64,000 nt of DNA from Dermatophilaceae bacterium Sec6.4 (GTDB lineage: Bacteria; Actinomycetota; Actinomycetes; Actinomycetales; Dermatophilaceae). The translations under genes were made by a program, and so were the position numbers. The stretch spans positions 1,798,001 to 1,862,000 of the forward strand of contig CP144172.1 in assembly GCA_039636865.1 (NCBI GenBank), written 5' to 3'. The notes under the pieces are model-generated. The model did not search any database, had not been told where the DNA came from, and saw nothing but the letters and a program-made list of their open reading frames with translations. This document shows, in pieces, positions 1-9,800 of the stretch. Every line of letters starts with the position of its first letter. Position 1 is the stretch's first letter.

Positions 1-558
1 GACATGCTGAAGAACGCGGAGTGTGCGGCGATCATCCAGGTCGTCGGTGCCGGTTCGGGGCGTAGCTTCGAACTGGAGGCCGCCCGGTACGGCAAGATCA
101 TCCTGATGACCGACGCGGACGTGGACGGTGCCCACATCCGCACGCTGTTGCTGACGCTCTTCTTCCGGTACATGCGCCCGTTGGTCGATGCCGGGAGGGT
201 GTACGCCGCCGTGCCTCCCTTGCATCGGATCGAGACCGTGGCCCAGGGTCGCGCCAAGGGCGAGGTGCTCTACACCTATTCCGAGGCGCAGATGCGTTCC
301 ACCATGGCCCAACTGCAGCGGCGCGGCCGTAACGTCAAGCCTCCGCAGCGATACAAGGGGCTGGGTGAGATGGATGCCGATCAGCTGGCCGAGACGACCA
401 TGGAACCGCGCCACCGGATGCTGCGACGGGTAACCCTTGCCGACGCCGAAAAGGCGGAGGCTTGTTTCGATCTGCTGATGGGTAGTGACGTCGCACCGCG
501 GAAGGAGTTCATCGTGGACTCGGCGGCCGCACTGGACAGAGAGCGCATCGACGTCTGA
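1..558 (+). CDS. parE: Topoisomerase IV / second gyrase subunit B (ParE-type), 3' part
   Basis: Partial gene cut by the left edge; only the last ~185 residues are present. It is the ATPase/Toprim subunit of a type IIA topoisomerase that decatenates or relaxes DNA. The Toprim metal motif is visible as MTDADVDGAHIRTLLLTLFF, followed by the GyrB-family tail motif PQRYKGLGEMD and the terminal region TTMEPRHRMLRRV. The matching A subunit lies about 17 kb downstream on the other strand, the spaced arrangement known for the second topoisomerase (ParE/ParC) of Streptomyces. Whether it works as topoisomerase IV or as a gyrase cannot be decided from this fragment. Confidence 0.93.
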   Translation, partial: DMLKNAECAAIIQVVGAGSGRSFELEAARYGKIILMTDADVDGAHIRTLLLTLFFRYMRPLVDAGRVYAAVPPLHRIETVAQGRAKGEVLYTYSEAQMRSTMAQLQRRGRNVKPPQRYKGLGEMDADQLAETTMEPRHRMLRRVTLADAEKAEACFDLLMGSDVAPRKEFIVDSAAALDRERIDV

Positions 559-595
559 GATCCAGGTGGCGCCCACGGCGTCCTGGTGCGAACAT

Positions 596-1807
596 GTGTT
601 CGTGTCTTCATCGGTCAGCGTGTCCGTGCCGGGGATCCTGCACGCCGATCTGGACTCGTTCTACGCGTCGGTAGAGCAACGTGATGACCCGTCCCTGCGC
701 GGTCGCCCGATGGCGGTGGGAGGCGGCATCATCCTGGCTGCCAGTTATCCGGCCAAGGCGTTCGGCGTCCGCACCGCCATGAGTGAGCGGGTGGCCCGCA
801 GTCTGTGTCCGGATCTTGTCATCGTTCCTCCCAGGATGAGCGCCTACAGCCAGGCCAGCCGGGCGGTGTTCGATGTGTTCCACGACATCACGCCACTGGT
901 CGAGGGCATCTCGATCGATGAGGCATTTCTGGACGTATCCGGGCTGCGACGGTTGGTGGGACCCCCGGAGCAGCTGGGCGCCATCGTGCGTTCCAGGGTG
1001 CGTGCCGAGGTGGGACTACCGATCTCCGTGGGCGGCGCGAGCACGAAGTTCCTCGCGAAGATCGCGAGTGCGGTGAGCAAACCGGACGGGTTGCTCATCG
1101 TGCCGGTCGGCGGTGAAGAGGACTTCCTGCATCCGCTGCCCATCGAGCGACTCTGGGGCGTCGGGAAGGTGACCTCGGCAAAGCTGCATGCCCGGGGCAT
1201 CGCCACGATCGGCCAACTCGCTGCGGCGCAGGAAACCGACCTCGTGGGCGTCATCGGTGGTGCTGCGGGCCGCCAGCTGTGGGCGCTGGCCAATGTGCGT
1301 GACCCACGTCCGGTGGCACCAGGGCGGCGCAGGCGGTCGATGGGAGCCCAGCGGGCCATCGGCGGCCGTCCGCGTACGGGCGCAGAGCTCGATGAGATCC
1401 TGATGGGGCTGGTGGAGAAGGTGACCGAGCGGCTACGCGATTCGGGGCGGTGGGGAGTGACATTCACCCTGCGGTTGCGGCTGGCCGACTTCAGTCGCGT
1501 CACTCGTTCGCGCACTCTGCCACAGGCGACGGCGGCAACGGCGACATTCCTGCAGATCGGTCGGGATCTACTGGCTGAAACTGCTGCGTTGATCGCGGAT
1601 CGGGGAGTCAATCTGGTGGGAATCAGCGTCGCGGGGCTCACCGAGCCCGATCGCCTGCAGCCGACACTGCCGTTCGATGTGGTCCAGTCCGGGCAGGTGG
1701 ATGCTGCGATGGACACGGTGCGTGAGCGCTTCGGGCCCACCGCGCTGACCCGGGGCGTGCATCTGGGACGCCCGGTGGGGTGGGAGACCCCCGTCCTGCC
1801 CGACTGA
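596..1807 (+). CDS. dinB: DNA polymerase IV (Y-family translesion polymerase)
   Basis: Y-family error-prone polymerase for lesion bypass. It shows the N-terminal catalytic motif HADLDSFYASVEQ, the second acidic motif SIDEAFLDVSG, the palm motif KFLAKIAS..KPDG, a helix-hairpin-helix around LWGVGKVTSAKLHARGI, and near the C-terminus QPTLPF, a good beta-clamp-binding motif. The reading frame is open far upstream into parE. The start was set at a GTG (596) just past the parE stop; GTGs at 602, 620 and 626 are equally possible, and no clear Shine-Dalgarno decides. At about 400 residues it has normal family length. It is probably co-transcribed with parE. Confidence 0.92.
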   Translation: MFVSSSVSVSVPGILHADLDSFYASVEQRDDPSLRGRPMAVGGGIILAASYPAKAFGVRTAMSERVARSLCPDLVIVPPRMSAYSQASRAVFDVFHDITPLVEGISIDEAFLDVSGLRRLVGPPEQLGAIVRSRVRAEVGLPISVGGASTKFLAKIASAVSKPDGLLIVPVGGEEDFLHPLPIERLWGVGKVTSAKLHARGIATIGQLAAAQETDLVGVIGGAAGRQLWALANVRDPRPVAPGRRRRSMGAQRAIGGRPRTGAELDEILMGLVEKVTERLRDSGRWGVTFTLRLRLADFSRVTRSRTLPQATAATATFLQIGRDLLAETAALIADRGVNLVGISVAGLTEPDRLQPTLPFDVVQSGQVDAAMDTVRERFGPTALTRGVHLGRPVGWETPVLPD

Positions 1808-1808
1808 G

Positions 1809-1889
1809 GAGCGGGTGCGGATACGGGCAAAGTTCCTTGATGGTCGCGCCGCGCCCGAACAGCAACCATCCCCGTATCTGCACCCGCTC
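1809..1889 (+). terminator. Long hairpin after dinB
   Basis: Two 19-nt arms, 1809-1827 and 1871-1889, are complementary except for one G.U pair; inside, GATGGT (1839-1844) pairs with ACCATC (1865-1870). The first arm begins 2 nt after the dinB stop and a T-rich stretch (TATTTCT) follows the second arm. This looks like the transcription terminator of the parE-dinB unit, though the stem is unusually long for that role. Confidence 0.65.
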
Positions 1890-1908
1890 TATTTCTGACT
1901 CACCGCAC

Positions 1909-1914
1909 TAGGGT
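1909..1914 (+). promoter_or_regulatory. -10 element TAGGGT, leaderless start
   Basis: TAGGGT fits the actinobacterial -10 consensus TANNNT and ends 6 nt before the ATG of the HhH-GPD gene, with no Shine-Dalgarno between. This is the spacing expected when transcription starts at the first base of the start codon. Confidence 0.5.
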
Positions 1915-1920
1915 TCGGGT

Positions 1921-2526
1921 ATGTCCGACGATCCTCAGGCTCCGGTACATCCCATCCAGATTGCCCAGGAGCCGCGTGCTGATGAGTTGCTCAGCCGCGA
2001 TCCGTTCGCGCTGCTTGTCGGAATGCTGTTGGACCAGCAGTACCCGATGGAGCAGGCGTTCCGCGGGCCCGCGAAGATCGTCGATCGTTTCGGCTCCCTG
2101 GACCCTGCCCGGATCGCCGACCAGAACCCACAGGAGTGGGCCGATCTCTGCTCCACACCGCCCGCGATTCATCGCTACGGTCGGTCAATGGCCGGGCGCG
2201 TCCAGGCGCTCGCAGTCGTCATCCGAGATGAGTACGACGGTGATGCCTCTCGCATCTGGACCACGTCCGGCAACACCGAGGACCTGCTGAAGAGGTTGCA
2301 GTCGCTGCCCGGATTCGGGGAGCAGAAGGCCCGTATCTTCGCCGCGTTGCTGGCCAAACAACTCGGGGTGGCTCCCCGAGGGTGGCGTACTGCAATCGGC
2401 CCCTACGCCGAGCAGGGTAGTTTCCGGTCCGTCGCGGACGTCGTGGGATCGGAGTCGCTGCAGAAGGTGCGCGATTTCAAGAAAGCGTCGAAACTGAAAG
2501 CCAAGGAAAGCGCGGCTGCGAAATAA
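1921..2526 (+). CDS. HhH-GPD superfamily base-excision-repair-like protein
   Basis: A 201-residue protein of the uncharacterised actinobacterial HhH-GPD group. The N-terminal half contains a helical segment (LLVGMLLDQQYPMEQAFRGP) typical of the DNA-glycosylase fold, and the helix-hairpin-helix lies near residues 125-140 (LQSLPGFGEQKARIFAALL). After the hairpin the usual Lys/Asp catalytic segment (VDTHV-like) is not seen; the sequence reads GVAPRGWRTAIGPY instead. There is no C-terminal four-cysteine iron-sulfur cluster. The tail is Lys/Ala rich. It probably binds DNA; glycosylase activity is uncertain. Confidence 0.8.
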   Translation: MSDDPQAPVHPIQIAQEPRADELLSRDPFALLVGMLLDQQYPMEQAFRGPAKIVDRFGSLDPARIADQNPQEWADLCSTPPAIHRYGRSMAGRVQALAVVIRDEYDGDASRIWTTSGNTEDLLKRLQSLPGFGEQKARIFAALLAKQLGVAPRGWRTAIGPYAEQGSFRSVADVVGSESLQKVRDFKKASKLKAKESAAAK

Positions 2527-2595
2527 GGCACGAATAACAACGCGTTCGAGGTCGGGCCTTAGACAGAACACCAGAGTCGTCGACAGCACGTGCCC

Positions 2596-2601
2596 TAGCC
2601 T
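2596..2601 (+). promoter_or_regulatory. -10 element TAGCCT of devS-like kinase
   Basis: TAGCCT matches TANNNT and ends 6 nt before the GTG start of the histidine kinase, so the mRNA is probably leaderless. No GGGAC-N4-GTCCC box is found at -42.5 here, unlike the two promoters downstream. Confidence 0.5.
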
Positions 2602-2604
2602 TGA

Positions 2605-4339
<1,735 letters not shown>

Positions 4340-4341
<2 letters not shown>

Positions 4342-4353
4342 GACCGAAGTCCC
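4340..4353 (+). promoter_or_regulatory. DevR/DosR box upstream of devR
   Basis: AGGAC-CGAA-GTCCC is an inverted repeat differing by one base from the GGGAC-N4-GTCCC core of the mycobacterial DevR (DosR) box. It overlaps the last bases of the devS stop codon. Its centre (4346.5) is exactly 42.5 bp upstream of the GTG of devR, the position at which DevR activates class II promoters if the transcript is leaderless. This suggests positive autoregulation of devR independent of devS. Confidence 0.75.
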
Positions 4354-4376
4354 TGGCGTCAGCCTGCGCGAGCGCG

Positions 4377-4382
4377 TGTAAT
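4377..4382 (+). promoter_or_regulatory. -10 element TGTAAT of devR
   Basis: TGTAAT (one change from TATAAT) ends 6 nt before the GTG of devR, the same spacing as at the other leaderless starts in this block. Together with the inverted repeat at -42.5 it defines a compact promoter inside the devS-devR junction. Confidence 0.55.
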
Positions 4383-4388
4383 ACCACT

Positions 4389-5033
4389 GTGACCACTACG
4401 ATTTTTCTCCTGGACGATCACGAGATCGTGCGCCGTGGGTTGCGAGAACTACTGGAGTCGATCGAGGGCTTCGTGGTCGTCGGAGAGGCTGCCACTGCAG
4501 CGCAGGCTCGCGCGCGGATCCCGGCACTGCGCCCTGATGTGGCTATCTTCGACGCCCGTTTACCCGACGGATCGGGCATTGATGTGTGCCGCGAGATCCG
4601 GTCGCAGGATCCGTCCATCGCGGCGCTCGTGCTGACGTCCTACGACGATGAAGAGGCGCTGGCGACCGCAGTACTCGCGGGCGCCGCTGGATACCTGCTC
4701 AAAGACATCAAGGGCAACGGACTGGTTGATGCGGTCCGAGATGTCGCGGCCGGCAAACAGCTCATCTCGATGGCTGATGTCGAGCGGGTGCGGCGCTCGT
4801 GGGTGCGATCGGAGCAGGACCCGCGACTTGCGCGCCTCTCGCCCCAGGAACGCCGGATCCTCGACCACGTCGCTCAGGGCAAGACCAATCGGCAGATCGG
4901 AGCCGAGCTGTCTCTCGCGGAGAAGACGGTCAAGAACTACGTGACATCGATCCTGGCGAAGTTGGGAATGCAGCGGCGCACCCAGGCAGCGGTCTTCGCG
5001 GTGACCCACGAGACCCACCCTCTGCGGACCTGA
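4389..5033 (+). CDS. devR: DevR/DosR-type NarL-family response regulator
   Basis: Response regulator of 214 residues: receiver domain with acidic pocket D9/D10, phospho-acceptor D55 (VAIFDARLPDGSG), T83 and K105, then a LuxR-type helix-turn-helix (LSPQERRILDHVAQGKTNRQ, continuing into LSLAEKTVKNYVTSIL). The linker and DNA-binding helix resemble DevR. It is the likely partner of the kinase directly upstream; a 47-nt gap with its own promoter and DevR box separates the two. The stop codon falls in the first copy of a 15-bp tandem repeat. Expected to activate the downstream flavoprotein-narK-narGHJI operon through the box at 5088-5101. Confidence 0.88.
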   Translation: MTTTIFLLDDHEIVRRGLRELLESIEGFVVVGEAATAAQARARIPALRPDVAIFDARLPDGSGIDVCREIRSQDPSIAALVLTSYDDEEALATAVLAGAAGYLLKDIKGNGLVDAVRDVAAGKQLISMADVERVRRSWVRSEQDPRLARLSPQERRILDHVAQGKTNRQIGAELSLAEKTVKNYVTSILAKLGMQRRTQAAVFAVTHETHPLRT

Positions 5034-5081
5034 AAGCTGCGGACCTGAAAGCTGCGGACCTGAAAGCTGCGGACCTGGAAG
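5022..5081 (+). repeat. 15-bp tandem repeat, four copies
   Basis: The unit CTGCGGACCTGAAAG occurs at 5022-5036, 5037-5051 and 5052-5066 without change, and at 5067-5081 with one change. It straddles the devR stop codon (each copy carries TGA in the devR frame) and ends 7 bp before the DevR box. Each unit contains GCGGACC, close to the TGCGGGACC half of that box, so the array may have arisen from, or act as, repeated DevR half-sites. Confidence 0.9.
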
Positions 5082-5087
5082 CACTGC

Positions 5088-5101
5088 GGGACCAAGGTCC
5101 C
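5088..5101 (+). promoter_or_regulatory. DevR/DosR box of the flavoprotein-nar operon
   Basis: GGGACCAAGGTCCC holds a perfect GGGAC-N4-GTCCC inverted repeat, the core of the DevR box. Its centre (5094.5) is 42.5 bp upstream of the ATG of the flavoprotein gene, matching the box at the devR promoter to the base. It is the best evidence in the window that the nearby DevRS system directly activates the nitrate respiration operon. Confidence 0.85.
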
Positions 5102-5124
5102 TGTCTGATCGGTAGCTGGGGCGC

Positions 5125-5130
5125 CAGGGT
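5125..5130 (+). promoter_or_regulatory. -10-like CAGGGT of the flavoprotein-nar operon
   Basis: CAGGGT ends 6 nt before the ATG and differs by one base from the TAGGGT used upstream of the HhH-GPD gene. A weak -10 fits a promoter that needs the activator bound at -42.5. Confidence 0.45.
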
Positions 5131-5136
5131 TGGGTC

Positions 5137-5571
5137 ATGAGTTCTATGTCGCATCCCGAGACTGAGATTTTGGCGCAGCATGAGTGTCTGCAGATGTTGC
5201 GATCCACGCCGTTCGGTCGATTGGCCGTGGTGATCGACGGCAAGCCGCAGATCTTTCCGGTCAACCATGTGGTGGATCACGGTGGCATCGCATTCCGCAC
5301 GGCGGCAGGCACCAAGCTCGCGGGCGCTGCCCGCCAGCCGGTGGCCTACGAAATCGACGGATACGACCTGGTCGAGGGCAGGGCGTGGAGCGTCGTCGTG
5401 CACGGGACCGCGCAGGAAATGAGGGATATCGACGAGGTGGTTGCTGCCTTGGCGCTGCCGCTGCACCCGTGGGCGCCCGGTGCGCCGAAACCACACGTAC
5501 TGCGAATAGAGCCCGAGGAGATCAGCGGTCGCCGGTTCCACATCGGCGGCGGCGAAACGTCGGCCACGTGA
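5137..5571 (+). CDS. Pyridoxamine-5'-phosphate-oxidase-like split-barrel flavoprotein
   Basis: A 144-residue protein of the FMN/F420-binding split-barrel (PNPOx-like) group. The hallmark N-terminal strand LLRSTPFGRLAVVIDGKPQIFPVNHV and the core GGIAFRTAAGTKLAGA..QPVAYEIDGYD are present. Substrate and cofactor are not known; such proteins are often hypoxia-induced in actinobacteria and may bind FMN, F420 or haem-related ligands. Its stop overlaps the narK GTG (GTGA), so it is the first gene of the nar operon, downstream of the DevR box. Confidence 0.8.
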   Translation: MSSMSHPETEILAQHECLQMLRSTPFGRLAVVIDGKPQIFPVNHVVDHGGIAFRTAAGTKLAGAARQPVAYEIDGYDLVEGRAWSVVVHGTAQEMRDIDEVVAALALPLHPWAPGAPKPHVLRIEPEEISGRRFHIGGGETSAT

Positions 5572-6830
5572 CCGCGCACGAAAGCGTGCACGCAACCCGT
5601 GGGGAGACCAGATCTCCCGCATTGATGCTGACGATGGCAACCGTTGGTTTCGCGATCAATTTCTGGGCATGGGCGCTGCTCAGCCCGCTCGGGCCGCTCT
5701 TTCGCGCGAAGGGCACGCTGGGCGCCATCTCCGAATCCGACGTGGCGCTGCTCGTTGCCGTCCCCGTCATCGTCGGGTCCGTGGGTCGTATCCCGGTCGG
5801 AGCGCTGACGGACCGGTATGGCGGGCGGGTGATGTTCCCGCTGGTGTCTGCCGCCACGATCGTCCCGATCCTCTTCATCGCCTTCTTTGCGCAGACCTCG
5901 TACATCGGCCTGCTGGTCGGCGGATTCTTCCTCGGTATCAGCGGGACCTCGTTCGCTGTCGGAGTACCTTTCGTGAACTCCTGGTACCCGCCGCAGCGTC
6001 GTGGTCTCGCGGTCGGCATCTTCGGTGCCGGGATGGGTGGCACCGCGATCAGCGCTCTCACCACCGTCAAGCTCTATTCGAACGCGGGCACAAAAGTGCC
6101 GTTCTTGATCACAGCCGTGGCGCTCGCCGTGTACGCGGTGATTGCGTGGTTCGTACTGCGAGACGCGCCGGGTCGAGTCGTGCCCACGACTTCCATGGTG
6201 GCGCGAGTGACCGCCAACGCGCGACTTCCCATCGCGTGGCAGGCCAGCGTGCTCTACGCCGTCGCCTTCGGCGGGTACGTCGCCTTCTCGGTCTACCTGC
6301 CGAGCTACCTGAAGGTTGCCTACTCGCTGACGCCAGCAGACGCGGCGAACCGGATGGCGGGCTTCGTCGTGGTCGCGGTGGTGATGCGACCGGTGGGCGG
6401 GTGGCTCTCAGACCGTTTCGGGGCTGTGCCGGTGCTCGCGATCGGCTACGGCGTTGTTGTCCTGGGCGCTGCAATCGCAGCTACCACGCCACTGCTGGAG
6501 CACTTGGGCACCGTGTCATTCCTGGCGATGGCAGCGGCACTCGGCTCGGGCAGTGGAGCAACCTTCGCCTTGATCGCGGCTGTCACGGACCCGGCAAAAG
6601 TGGGCGGCGTGACCGGGCTGGTCGGCGCTGCGGGGGGACTCGGCGGGTTCGTTCCGCCACTGATCATGGGCTACATATACGGCCGCACCGACTCCTACGC
6701 AATCGGGCTGGTCCTGCTGGCGGTCACGGCGGCGCTCGCATTGCTGCTCACCGTCACCATTGTGCGCCGACTCTCCCAACAGCATGCCGGTTCCTATGCC
6801 GCCCCTGTACCTTCCACCGTCTCCTCTTAA
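5568..6830 (+). CDS. narK: NarK-type nitrate/nitrite transporter (MFS)
   Basis: Major facilitator of 420 residues with about 12 membrane segments. It carries MFS loop GALTDRYGGRVMFPL and two nitrate-signature-like segments: FLGISGTSFAVGVPFVNSWY in the N half and GSGATFALIAAVTDPAKVGG in the C half, which mark nitrate/nitrite porters. The GTG start overlaps the preceding stop; upstream in-frame sequence belongs to the flavoprotein region. It supplies nitrate to, or exports nitrite from, the NarG active site; the direction is not settled by sequence. Confidence 0.9.
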   Translation: MTAHESVHATRGETRSPALMLTMATVGFAINFWAWALLSPLGPLFRAKGTLGAISESDVALLVAVPVIVGSVGRIPVGALTDRYGGRVMFPLVSAATIVPILFIAFFAQTSYIGLLVGGFFLGISGTSFAVGVPFVNSWYPPQRRGLAVGIFGAGMGGTAISALTTVKLYSNAGTKVPFLITAVALAVYAVIAWFVLRDAPGRVVPTTSMVARVTANARLPIAWQASVLYAVAFGGYVAFSVYLPSYLKVAYSLTPADAANRMAGFVVVAVVMRPVGGWLSDRFGAVPVLAIGYGVVVLGAAIAATTPLLEHLGTVSFLAMAAALGSGSGATFALIAAVTDPAKVGGVTGLVGAAGGLGGFVPPLIMGYIYGRTDSYAIGLVLLAVTAALALLLTVTIVRRLSQQHAGSYAAPVPSTVSS

Positions 6831-6839
6831 GGATGTTCC

Positions 6840-9800
6840 GTGACTCAGACAGCCGATGACAAACGCGGTGGAACCGGCCTGGACGGCGACATCAGTGAAG
6901 CATTGGTGCGCACCCGGCGGTTCTTCACCAAAGGCGAGGTGTCGCCCGATCTACGCACCCTGCACAAGAAGGGCGGACGATCTGCCGATGACTTCTACCG
7001 GGAGCGATGGAGCCACGACAAAGTGGTGCGCTCGACGCACGGGGTGAACTGCACGGGCTCGTGTTCGTGGAAGGTCTACGTCAAGGACGGGATCATCACC
7101 TGGGAGGCGCAGCAGACCGACTACCCCTCGGTCGGTCCGGATTCCCCGGAGTACGAGCCGCGCGGCTGTCCCCGCGGCGCGGCATTCTCCTGGTACACCT
7201 ACTCCCCGACCCGGGTCCGGTACCCCTACATCCGCGGCGTGCTGCTGCAGATGTACCGCACCGCAAAGCAGGAGTGCGGCGGAGATCCGGTGGCCGCATG
7301 GGCCTACATCGTGGATAACCCGGCGCGGGCGAAAGCCTACAAATCGGCTCGCGGCAAGGGTGGGATGGTGCGGGCCAGCTGGGAGGAAGCAGTCGAGATC
7401 ATTGCTGCCGCTCACGTGCACACGATCAAGAAGTGGGGCCCGGACCGGGTTGCCGGATTCTCTCCGATTCCGGCGATGTCAATGGTCTCGCACGCGTCCG
7501 GCGCCCGGTTCGTGAACCTGATCGGCGGCTCGATGCTGAGCTTCTACGACTGGTATGCCGACCTGCCCGTCGCGTCCCCGCAGGTGTTCGGCGACCAGAC
7601 CGACGTACCGGAGTCGGGGGACTGGTGGAATGCGGGCTACCTGATCATGTGGGGCTCGAACCTGCCGGTCACCCGTACCCCGGACGCGCACTGGATGACG
7701 GAGGCGCGCTATCGCGGCCAGAAGGTCATCGCGGTCTCGCCGGACTACGCAGACAACTGCAAGTTCGCCGACGAGTGGTTGGCGCCCAAGCCCGGCACCG
7801 ACGGCGCGCTCGCGATGGCGATGGGGCACGTGGTGCTCAAGGAGTTCTTCGTCGACACCCAGGAGCCGTACTTCGGTGAGTACGTGCGCAGCTACACCGA
7901 CCTGCCGTACCTGGTGAAGATCGACATCAGCCAGGACGGCAGCGCGGTGGCCGGCAAGTTCCTGACCGCTGATGACCTGGCGGAGCACCGCGATCAGGAG
8001 AACGCCGCATTCAAACCAGTGCTGTTGGACTCCGCCACCGATGTGCCCGTTGTGCCCAATGGTTCGCTCGGGCACCGCTTCGGCGAGTCAGGTGTGGGCC
8101 ACTGGAATTTGGATCTGGAGGGCGTCTCGCCCCGCTTGTCGCTGATGAACGACGACGGCTCAGTGGGTGATGGTGAGACGGCGCTGATTACGATGGCGCG
8201 TTTCGATGCGCCGGACGGTTCGGCGAACCAGTCCGTGCGTGGGGTGCCGGTGCGACGCGTCGATGGCCACCTGGTCACCACGGTCTTCGACCTGTTGCTC
8301 GCACAGTACGGCGTGCAGCGGCCCGGTCTTCCGGGGCAGTGGCCGAGCGGTTACGACGACGCGGCAGCGCCGTACACCCCTGCCTGGCAGGAGACCGTCA
8401 CCGGCGTGCCTGCGTCTGCGGCCGCCCGGATCGGCCGGGAATTCGCCCGCAACGCGGTGGAGTCCAAGGGTCGGTCGATGATCGTGATGGGCGCGGGCAC
8501 CAACCACTGGTTCCACTCCGACACGATCTACCGGGCGTTCCTCACGCTGACCAACCTCACCGGGTGCCAGGGCGTGAATGGCGGCGGTTGGGCGCACTAC
8601 GTGGGCCAGGAGAAGGTGCGTCCGCTCACCGGTTACAACCAGGTCGCGAACGCGTTGGACTGGAATCGGCCGCCGCGCAACATGATTCAGACGGCGTACT
8701 GGTACCTGCACACCAACCAGTTCCGCTACGACCCGTTCAGTGCGGACGCTCTGTCTTCGACGTCGGCCAAGGGAGCGTTTGCGAACAAGAGCACGGCGGA
8801 CGTGTTGGCGCAGAGCGCGCGGATGGGGTGGATGCCGTCCTATCCCACGTTCGACCGCAACCCGCTCGACCTGTGCGACGAAGCTGCTGCAGCGGGCCAA
8901 CCGGTCGCCGAGCGGATCGTGGAGCAGCTCAAGAGTGGCGAGCTGAACTTCGCCGGCGAGGACCCGGATGCGCTGCAGAACTACCCTCGCATCCTGAATG
9001 TATGGCGTTCCAACCTGCTCGGATCTTCTGGCAAGGGGCACGAGTACTTCCTCAAACATCTCCTCGGCACCGACTCCTCGGTGCGGGCGACCGAGGCGCC
9101 ACAGGGTGCACGACCGCGTGATGTGCGCTGGCGCGAGCACGCGCCCGAGGGCAAACTCGATCTGTTGATGACCATCGACTTCCGGCAGACCAGCACCACG
9201 ATCTTCTCCGACGTCGTGCTTCCAGCGGCGACGTGGTACGAGAAGTACGACCTGAGCAGTACCGATATGCACCCCTTCGTGCACTCCTTCAATCCCGCGA
9301 TATCGCCGCCCTGGCAGACCCGTAACGACTGGGACACCTGGATGACGATCGCCGAGAAGTTCAGCGAGCTCGCCGCGAGCCGGCTCGGGGTCCGTCAGGA
9401 CGTCGTCGCGGCGCCGCTGACCCATGACACTGCGGATGCGATGGCCAATCCACATGGTGTGGTGCGGGACTGGAAGGCCGGGGAGTGCGAGCCGATTCCC
9501 GGTGTCACCATGCCGAAATTGATCGAGGTGGAGCGCGACTACGGCGCGATCGCAGCCAAGATGGGCGCGCTGGGTCCGCTGATGGACACCCTGGGCGCGA
9601 CGACCAAGGGAGTCACCTTCGAGGTGGGCGCCCAGGTCGACTACCTGCGGCACAAGAACGGCGTGGTGCGCGGTGGCGTCGCCGACGGTCGTCCGCTGCT
9701 GGTCCGCGACAAACAGGTATGCGAGGCGATCCTGGCGTTGTCGGGCACCACGAACGGTGCGCTCGCGGTGCAGGGTTTCAAGACTCTGGAGAAGCGCACC

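Noticed and set aside
2551..2570. Possible DevR box upstream of devS (GTCGGGCCTTAGACAGAACA)
   Set aside because: Only one half resembles GGGAC, the second half does not match GTCCC, and the centre would be at -47.5 rather than -42.5.
4799..5140. Frame encoding repeated ADLKA pentapeptides
   Set aside because: It is the out-of-frame reading of devR and of the 15-bp tandem repeat; no ribosome site and devR is clearly the coding frame.
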